From: Euryarchaeota archaeon UBA439
Lineage (GTDB): Archaea; Thermoplasmatota; Poseidoniia; Poseidoniales; Thalassarchaeaceae
Assembly: GCA_002497245.1 (NCBI GenBank)
Contig: DANB01000033.1
Span: 1,302 to 50,086, forward strand
DNA length: 48,785 bases
Reading direction: 5' to 3'
Shown here: positions 43,495-48,785 of the stretch, piece after piece
Position numbering within the stretch: position 1 is the first letter of the stretch
Layout: each line of letters begins with the position of its first letter
Position numbers and translations under genes: made by a program
The notes under the pieces: model-generated
What the model saw: the letters and a program-made list of their open reading frames with translations, nothing else
What the model was told of the DNA's origin: nothing
Database searches by the model: none

Positions 43495-45564
43495 ATGGTG
43501 GATGCAAGAGATATATCCGGAAAACAAAAACAAATTGCAGTTAGTGAGTTCTTTGAAAAAAATAAACACTTTCTAGGATTCGATTCCCTTCAAAGATCAT
43601 TGATTACAGCAGTTAAAGAATCTGTTGATAATTCATTAGATGCTTGTGAAGAAGCAAGAATACTACCAAATATTGTTGTTGAAATTAATAGATTAAAGGG
43701 TGAAGATGTAGAATTAATTACGCAAGATAATGGCCCGGGAATCCCAAGAGATGCTATAGAAAATGTATTTGGAAAATTTCTATTGGGTTCAAGATTTCAC
43801 GCAATTCGGCAAACCAGAGGGCAACAGGGTATCGGAATAACAGGTGTTGTGATGTATGCACAATTAACAACTGGTGCAAAAACTCGTGTAATATCGAAAA
43901 TAGCAACAGATTCGTCAGCAGTATTTGTCGAATTGGGTCTAGACACTAGGAAAAATAAAGCAATTAAATCCAAAGAAAGAAGAGAAATTTGGATTGATGA
44001 GGGTACTGGAGAAGAAATTAGGCACGGATTAAAAATATCAACAATAATGAAAGCAAAATATCAACGAGGGAAACAATCTGTATATCAATATCTTAGAATG
44101 ACATCTATCGTAAACCCTCATGCAACGATCAGCTTAATTGTTAAAGGGAAAGATGGAGAAATTATAGAAGAAGGTAAATGGATGAGGACTAGTGAAAGGC
44201 TTCCTAGAGTAGTAGAAGAAATTAAACCCCATCCACATGGAATACAGTTAGGAACTTTACAAAGAATGTTGAGAGAGTCGGAACAACGAAAAATGACCTC
44301 TTTCCTTAGACATAATTTTTCTGGAGTCAGTGTCAGAGCTGCAAAAGAAGTTTTGTCTGTATCTGAAATTGAAGATGATAGGGTTCCAAAAAGAATTAAT
44401 TCCGAAGATGCAAAAAAGTTAATCTCATCTTTTCAGAAAGTAAAACTACTCCCCCCTCCTACCGATTGTCTTTCTCCAATTGATGATTTATTGATCAAAA
44501 AAGGTCTTTCAAAAGCCATAGATTCAAGATTTGCCTCAACGGTGACTAGGCTCCCCGCGGTCAGTCAAGGCAATCCATTTCAGATAGAAGTTGGGCTTGT
44601 TTTTGGAGGAGATATTTCTGCGGATGGGCCCATAGAGGTGCTTCGTTTCGCCAATAGAGTTCCTTTAATGTATCAACAAGGAGGTTGTGCATTGACTAAA
44701 GCAATAGAATCTATTGATTGGAAAAGATATGGTTTAGATCATCCAGGAGGTAAAGGGTTGCCTAAAGGCGCCGCTGCTGTATTAATACATCTGGCATCCA
44801 CTAATGTTCAATTTACTAGTGAAGCTAAAGAAGCTGTAGCCGATAATGAAGAAGTCTTTGATGAAATCAGAAAAGGTCTTTTAGAAGTAGGGAGAGGTTT
44901 GAAGAATCATCTAAAGAAAAAAGATCAACGTAAAAAAGCGAAAGAAAAATTCGAATTAGTAAATGTTATTCTTCCTGAAATTGCGAAAAAGACATCAAAA
45001 ATTTTAGGAAGAAATGAGCCAGATTTAGCACCGGTAATAACTCAGATAATGAATGCGGTATTTTGTGAAGAAGAATTGGGATGGGATAAGGAAAGAAAGC
45101 TTGCAACATGCTCAATTAAAATTTTCAATTATACTGCAAGAGCTCGTGCCTATACAATCCTACTTAAATGGCCAGAAAGTGAAAATGTGTCAATGGTTGA
45201 AAACTCCAAAGGAGGGAGGAAAGAAGCACGAGGCATTTGGGCCTGGCGACTTGATACTCTCAACCCCGGTACTTCAACAACAATCGAGGTTGCACTTTCC
45301 GGACTCGGTAAAGGAGATTGGACGGATACAGATGTTTTCTTTAGAGGGAATGGAGATATTATCGGTGCTACCAAGATTGATGAGAAGATACTTGAAGAAA
45401 TACGTAAAAGTGAAGCATTGGTTGCAATCCGAAATGAAATTTCTGAATCAGAGATTCAAGAAATTAGTGAAATTGTAATGGAAGATAGAGAAGAGAAGAT
45501 TGAGGAAGAAATACGCTCTGATGAAATCAATATTTTTGCAGACTATGAGGAGGTTTCAGAATGA
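43495..45564 (+). CDS. top6B: DNA topoisomerase VI subunit B
   Basis: Top6B is the ATPase subunit that drives strand passage. The GHKL ATP-binding motifs are ESVDNSLDACEEA (N box), ITQDNGPGIPRDAIENVFGK (G1) and TRGQQGIGITGVVMYAQL (G2); the transducer and C-terminal Ig-like domain follow. The length, about 690 residues, is longer than the roughly 530 of Sulfolobus and similar to other euryarchaea. GGAGGG lies 6 bases before the ATG at 43495, and the family usually starts just ahead of the SEFFEKNKHFLGFDS segment, so this start is preferred to 43468. It overlaps top6A by 4 bases. Confidence 0.96.
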   Translation: MVDARDISGKQKQIAVSEFFEKNKHFLGFDSLQRSLITAVKESVDNSLDACEEARILPNIVVEINRLKGEDVELITQDNGPGIPRDAIENVFGKFLLGSRFHAIRQTRGQQGIGITGVVMYAQLTTGAKTRVISKIATDSSAVFVELGLDTRKNKAIKSKERREIWIDEGTGEEIRHGLKISTIMKAKYQRGKQSVYQYLRMTSIVNPHATISLIVKGKDGEIIEEGKWMRTSERLPRVVEEIKPHPHGIQLGTLQRMLRESEQRKMTSFLRHNFSGVSVRAAKEVLSVSEIEDDRVPKRINSEDAKKLISSFQKVKLLPPPTDCLSPIDDLLIKKGLSKAIDSRFASTVTRLPAVSQGNPFQIEVGLVFGGDISADGPIEVLRFANRVPLMYQQGGCALTKAIESIDWKRYGLDHPGGKGLPKGAAAVLIHLASTNVQFTSEAKEAVADNEEVFDEIRKGLLEVGRGLKNHLKKKDQRKKAKEKFELVNVILPEIAKKTSKILGRNEPDLAPVITQIMNAVFCEEELGWDKERKLATCSIKIFNYTARARAYTILLKWPESENVSMVENSKGGRKEARGIWAWRLDTLNPGTSTTIEVALSGLGKGDWTDTDVFFRGNGDIIGATKIDEKILEEIRKSEALVAIRNEISESEIQEISEIVMEDREEKIEEEIRSDEINIFADYEEVSE

Positions 45565-46670
45565 GTGGCGTTGGACAAAGAAAAACAAAAGACGAAGTGA
45601 AAGAAGCGCTGAAAGGAATTGCTGCAGAGATGCATAACAAAATGGAAAGGGGGGTTCCTCCATCTATGACGCTTCCAGTTAGAGCCAAAACAAATATTGG
45701 ATTTGATAATAAATTGGGCGTTTACAAGTATGGTAAGAAAAAGAGTACTAGAGATGCAACGAGCCTTGGCTCAGCAAGACAATTGTTAAGATCATTACAC
45801 GTAACTGAATTTATTGAGCAAATGATTGATTCGGGTAAGTCATCTACCCTGAGAGAAATGTACTACATTAGTGAAGCTTGGGGTCATGGAAAATTCGGTT
45901 CACAAAATGAAAGTAATAATCTAGCCGAGGATTTAGAAATTGTAACAAAATGTCTTCGAGAGGATTTTAAATTGCGTCCTGAAGAAGATGGTGCGAGAAT
46001 AATTGGTAATGTTACATTTGAAGAAAGGAATAGAAAAGGAGACTGGATGAGGATAAATTGTAGAGATGATGTTGGAGATTCTGGTTATGGAGTTCCGTAT
46101 AATGTAGAATCAGAAAAACTAAGCTTAGTTGAAGAAGATGTAGATTTCATAATGGCAATTGAAACAGGTGGTATGTTCGATAGGCTTGTAGAAAATGGTT
46201 TTGACGAGGAAGCAAGATGTGCCTTGATTCATCTAAAAGGGCAGCCAGCAAGATCAACTAGGAGGATTATGAAAAGGATGAGTCAAGAGTGGAATAAGCC
46301 GATTATTGTTTTTGCGGATTGTGACCCGTGGTCTTTTAGAATATATGCAAGTATAGCGTATGGGGCTATTAAAACTGCCCACATTTCGGAATATTTAGCA
46401 ACTAAAGGCGCTCAATATTTGGGAATAACAGCTGATGATATTTTGGCTTATGATTTGCCCAGTGATGATCTTACTAAACAAGACCTTAGTGCATTGGATT
46501 CAGAATTGACAGACCCACGTTTTAATTCGGGGTACTGGAAAGATCAAATTAATCTAATGAAAGAAATTGGGAAAAAGGCTGAGCAGCAGTCCCTAGCAAA
46601 ATATGGCCTTGATTTCGTTACAGACACATATCTGCCTGAAAAACTGAAAGATATTGGTTTAGGTTATTGA
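45561..46670 (+). CDS. top6A: DNA topoisomerase VI subunit A (Spo11 homologue)
   Basis: Top6A makes the transient double-strand break. The winged-helix CAP domain holds the catalytic tyrosine in TLREMYYISEAWG (Tyr101/Tyr102). The TOPRIM domain shows IETGGMFDRL (Glu) and VFADCDPWSFRIYASIAYG (DxD). Length (369) is typical. ATGA overlap with top6B and AGGAGG a few bases upstream show coupled translation of the heterotetramer's two subunits. Relaxing positive supercoils and decatenation are its known roles. Confidence 0.96.
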   Translation: MSGVGQRKTKDEVKEALKGIAAEMHNKMERGVPPSMTLPVRAKTNIGFDNKLGVYKYGKKKSTRDATSLGSARQLLRSLHVTEFIEQMIDSGKSSTLREMYYISEAWGHGKFGSQNESNNLAEDLEIVTKCLREDFKLRPEEDGARIIGNVTFEERNRKGDWMRINCRDDVGDSGYGVPYNVESEKLSLVEEDVDFIMAIETGGMFDRLVENGFDEEARCALIHLKGQPARSTRRIMKRMSQEWNKPIIVFADCDPWSFRIYASIAYGAIKTAHISEYLATKGAQYLGITADDILAYDLPSDDLTKQDLSALDSELTDPRFNSGYWKDQINLMKEIGKKAEQQSLAKYGLDFVTDTYLPEKLKDIGLGY

Positions 46671-46702
46671 TTGCCAAATCTGAAATGTAAACGCCACTGG
46701 CT

Positions 46703-47518
46703 ATGGTCATGAAGAGTGGGGCCAAAGTCTGGATTAAACGCCTCACTGGTCTTTCAATAATTTTAATTTTAGTTTTTGTTGCAACATATGGCGACTCTAC
46801 AGATAAAATTATTGAAAAAATGAATGTTGAAGAAAATAATTTGCTAGAATTAGAAGGAGGAGGGGAGGGGTATGTCGAATTGGAAGCAATTGGGCTCTAT
46901 ACCGTTGTCACATTGGAAGATAATCAATTGCTAGAAAATGAAATTAAATTAATGGATTCGGAGGGAAATGAAGTTGATGGAGTCGTACCTAATTCATTAG
47001 AAAAAATGAATAAAAGACCGGATTCAAATGGTAAATTAGTTTATGTCCCTATAATGATTTTTGATGTTCCTAAAGATGCAGAATATCAATTGCTTAATGA
47101 AGGAAATAATACACTATGGATTCTAGATGATTTAGAAATACAGTCTAATTTAATTTCAGATACAACAATATTAATCTCAATGCTTAGTTGTTGTTTGGGA
47201 TTCCCTCTGGGTATAATTGCATTAATTTGGGGCTTATTTGTATGGAGAAAGAAGAATAAACCACAACAAAAATTGTTAGTTAAAGAAGAAATAATGACTA
47301 CAGATCAATTGTTTAAACAATATAATTCGACTGTGAAAGCCGATGTCCCAGCTCCTTTTGTAGATTTAGACAAAGTAACAAATCATGATTTGCTAAATGA
47401 TGATTTGTTGAATACTATGGAAATGTCAAAAGAAAATAATGAGGATTACGCCGAAGAAGAAAATAATGGCGAAAAACAAATTGATGAAAAATGGAAAAAC
47501 TGGGACGATGGGGATTAA
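46703..47518 (+). CDS. Hypothetical two-helix membrane protein with acidic tail
   Basis: I do not recognise this 271-residue protein. A first membrane helix (LTGLSIILILVFVATYG) is followed by about 120 extracytoplasmic residues, beta-rich (EGYVELEAIGLYTVVTLEDN). A second helix (SMLSCCLGFPLGIIALIWGLFVW) ends in RRKK-like positive charge, and the cytosolic tail is very acidic (NNEDYAEEENNGEKQIDEKW). It follows top6A by 32 bases. Starts at 46703 and 46709 are both ATG. Confidence 0.65.
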   Translation: MVMKSGAKVWIKRLTGLSIILILVFVATYGDSTDKIIEKMNVEENNLLELEGGGEGYVELEAIGLYTVVTLEDNQLLENEIKLMDSEGNEVDGVVPNSLEKMNKRPDSNGKLVYVPIMIFDVPKDAEYQLLNEGNNTLWILDDLEIQSNLISDTTILISMLSCCLGFPLGIIALIWGLFVWRKKNKPQQKLLVKEEIMTTDQLFKQYNSTVKADVPAPFVDLDKVTNHDLLNDDLLNTMEMSKENNEDYAEEENNGEKQIDEKWKNWDDGD

Positions 47519-47601
47519 AGTAAATCTCTTTTCTAAACTTGATATCATTAAATGGGTTTTTAGACGACCCCTGACTACCTAACTTCAGGTTGGTAAGTGG
47601 C

Positions 47602-48336
47602 ATGGACTTCGATGAGGCTATGACTATTCTAGAAAATAGGGCTAGAAGAAGTATTTTACAACACTTAGTAAAAGAGCCGCATTATCCTTTACAACTGTCT
47701 GAATTACTAGATATCAGTCAACAGGCTGTGATGAAGCACATTAAGGTCTTAGAAAAAGCTGGCTTTATTGAGGCAGAAGTTGTTCCTTCAGAAAAAGGAG
47801 GGCCTCCAAAAAAGATGTATAAAGTAAATCAAGCATTTTCCTTAAGACTTGATTTGGGCCCAGAACTGTTCAAGGCGGAACATCGAACTATTCCTGCTGG
47901 TGGCCCAATGAGACTATCTAACAAATTACCTCCAGAATTAGACTCCATAATAGATAGTTTGGGAACAAGAAGAGAGTTATCTATGTCTGAAGCAATGAAT
48001 ATTTTATCAGACTTAGATTCGTCTCTAGAAAAAATAGATCAACAGAGAGATGCAATTATTGCTTTACATCAACAAATAATGATGAAGACTTCGAAAGAAG
48101 TTACAGAAAACGCTGATTCATATGAAGAGAGGATAATGGCTAGAGAAATGATGACTCAGCCGAGAAGACCTTTAGATCTAGATATATTCTCACAAAATCT
48201 AAGAATACAGGAATCTCAAGCCGAGGATATCATGGAAAATATACGAGATAGGTTGATGAAAGATTTCGTAATAAATAATGATAACTTCGTTTCTGCTGAC
48301 AAGGAAACCCCTCTTCCTTGGTGGCTAATTAAGTAA
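47602..48336 (+). CDS. ArsR-like winged-helix regulator with helical C-terminal domain
   Basis: Residues about 1-85 form a winged helix-turn-helix of the ArsR type: MTILENRARRSILQHLVKEP, YPLQLSELLDISQQAVMKHI (recognition helix) and AEVVPSEKGGPPKKMYKV (wing). The remaining 160 residues are helical and charged (KIDQQRDAIIALHQQIMMK), probably a coiled-coil dimerisation part. No metal-binding Cys motif is visible, so the signal is unknown. The ATG at 47602 fits better than an upstream in-frame TTG at 47590. Confidence 0.82.
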   Translation: MDFDEAMTILENRARRSILQHLVKEPHYPLQLSELLDISQQAVMKHIKVLEKAGFIEAEVVPSEKGGPPKKMYKVNQAFSLRLDLGPELFKAEHRTIPAGGPMRLSNKLPPELDSIIDSLGTRRELSMSEAMNILSDLDSSLEKIDQQRDAIIALHQQIMMKTSKEVTENADSYEERIMAREMMTQPRRPLDLDIFSQNLRIQESQAEDIMENIRDRLMKDFVINNDNFVSADKETPLPWWLIK

Positions 48337-48346
48337 ATAAATAGAT

Positions 48347-48785
48347 TCAAAATTGTGTATCTGAATCATCATCAAGATTGGCCATCATACTGCTTTTTTC
48401 TGCAAATCTGTCCAATGCTTCCATCCTTCTACCATACATAACTACTCCAGCGACTGCGATTAATGCAAATGTCGCTCCAAGTATTATCGCTGGAACAGAA
48501 TATCTAGCTACAATTTCCACACCTACATCTAAAATACCGTTATTTGAACCCATATCTCCTGCAGATACGAAATTATTTTTCTCGTCGGTCTCAACGATAA
48601 TATTCTCAGGGTCTACTACTACCACTACTTCATGAGTTCCTGCCTCAACTAAGTAAAGCAGTGTGATAAGTGGTGGCTCATCATCTGAAGATGTTGGCAT
48701 AATTGCTTCAATTAATTGTCTATATGCTACATTTTCTTCGGAGCAGCCATTTTTCTTAATTGAATTAATAGATATATCAATAAAT
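48347..48785 (-). CDS. CARDB-type surface protein with C-terminal membrane anchor (5' end outside window)
   Basis: The minus frame is open through the last base of the window, so the gene starts beyond it; the internal ATG at 48700 is not its start. The visible 145 residues end a CARDB-like adhesion domain (VEAGTHEVVVVVDPENIIVE, then TDEKNNFVSA), followed by a membrane helix (VPAIILGATFALIAVAGVVM) and a short acidic cytosolic tail ending DDDSDTQF. The bulk of the protein should be extracellular. Confidence 0.75.
   Translation of the reverse strand, partial: FIDISINSIKKNGCSEENVAYRQLIEAIMPTSSDDEPPLITLLYLVEAGTHEVVVVVDPENIIVETDEKNNFVSAGDMGSNNGILDVGVEIVARYSVPAIILGATFALIAVAGVVMYGRRMEALDRFAEKSSMMANLDDDSDTQF

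Noticed and set aside
48378..48635. Plus-strand ORF of 85 codons near the right edge
   Set aside because: It is antisense to the CARDB-type frame, whose membrane anchor and adhesion-domain motifs are convincing.

Overview
This AT-rich, gene-dense window is a chromosomal fragment of an archaeon, most likely a marine Group II euryarchaeote (Poseidoniales) or a close relative. Archaeal identity rests on TFB, topoisomerase VI A and B, the eL18-uL13-uS9-RpoN operon, Trm1 and two PAC2-family proteasome-chaperone homologues. Many bacterial-type genes are mixed in: NAD+-dependent DNA ligase LigA, PanD, RlmH, a long B12-dependent ribonucleotide reductase, NfuA, LysE and a PduO-type adenosyltransferase. 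Abundant secreted lipoproteins and a giant acidic surface protein complete a pattern I associate with marine Group II; the assignment is an inference, not a measured placement.

Layout. 1-1164: 3'-truncated lipoprotein with amino-acid-binding domains. 1369-5451: purM, trm1, moaA, nfuA. 5452-7686: a PAC2 protein, an unknown protein coupled to a pentapeptide-repeat protein, and a hotdog thioesterase. 7775-9481: tRNA-Arg(GCG), an unknown and a PKD lipoprotein. 9500-14590: DNA-processing block (DEDDh exonuclease, Fe-S PD-(D/E)XK nuclease, second PAC2 protein, LigA). 14667-16297: tRNA-Pro(GGG) and the ribosomal protein/RpoN operon. 16443-24413: a single gene of about 2,656 codons for a membrane-anchored surface protein. 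24559-29640: panD, rlmH, membrane proteins, cobalamin adenosyltransferase, LysE exporter, Nudix, DHH phosphoesterase, heme-type membrane protein. 29753-34855: a 1,122-residue helical protein with a C-terminal PIN nuclease, isocitrate dehydrogenase, OsmC. 35026-43392: NrdJ, a helical unknown, TFB, an aconitase-family enzyme with the swivel domain first, a small membrane protein. 43495-48785: Top6B-Top6A, a membrane protein, an ArsR-like regulator and a 5'-truncated CARDB membrane protein.

Connections. The cobalamin adenosyltransferase (26509) makes the cofactor needed by NrdJ (35026). Isocitrate dehydrogenase and the aconitase-like enzyme may serve adjacent TCA steps. Top6B and Top6A overlap by 4 bp and form one enzyme. 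MoaA, NfuA and the Cas4-like nuclease all involve Fe-S clusters.

Genes are packed tightly: several convergent pairs overlap or abut, and no intergenic stretch exceeds about 170 bp. I saw no CRISPR array, insertion sequence, integrase, attachment site or rRNA. Start codons were often chosen by a GAGGTGAT-like Shine-Dalgarno sequence. The most interesting observations are an apparent circularly permuted solute-binding domain (1-1164), a PCNA-binding-like tail on a bacterial-type ligase (12461-14590), the giant TSP3/cupredoxin/DUF4129 surface protein, the helical PIN protein, and a perfect palindrome at the predicted tfb transcription start.
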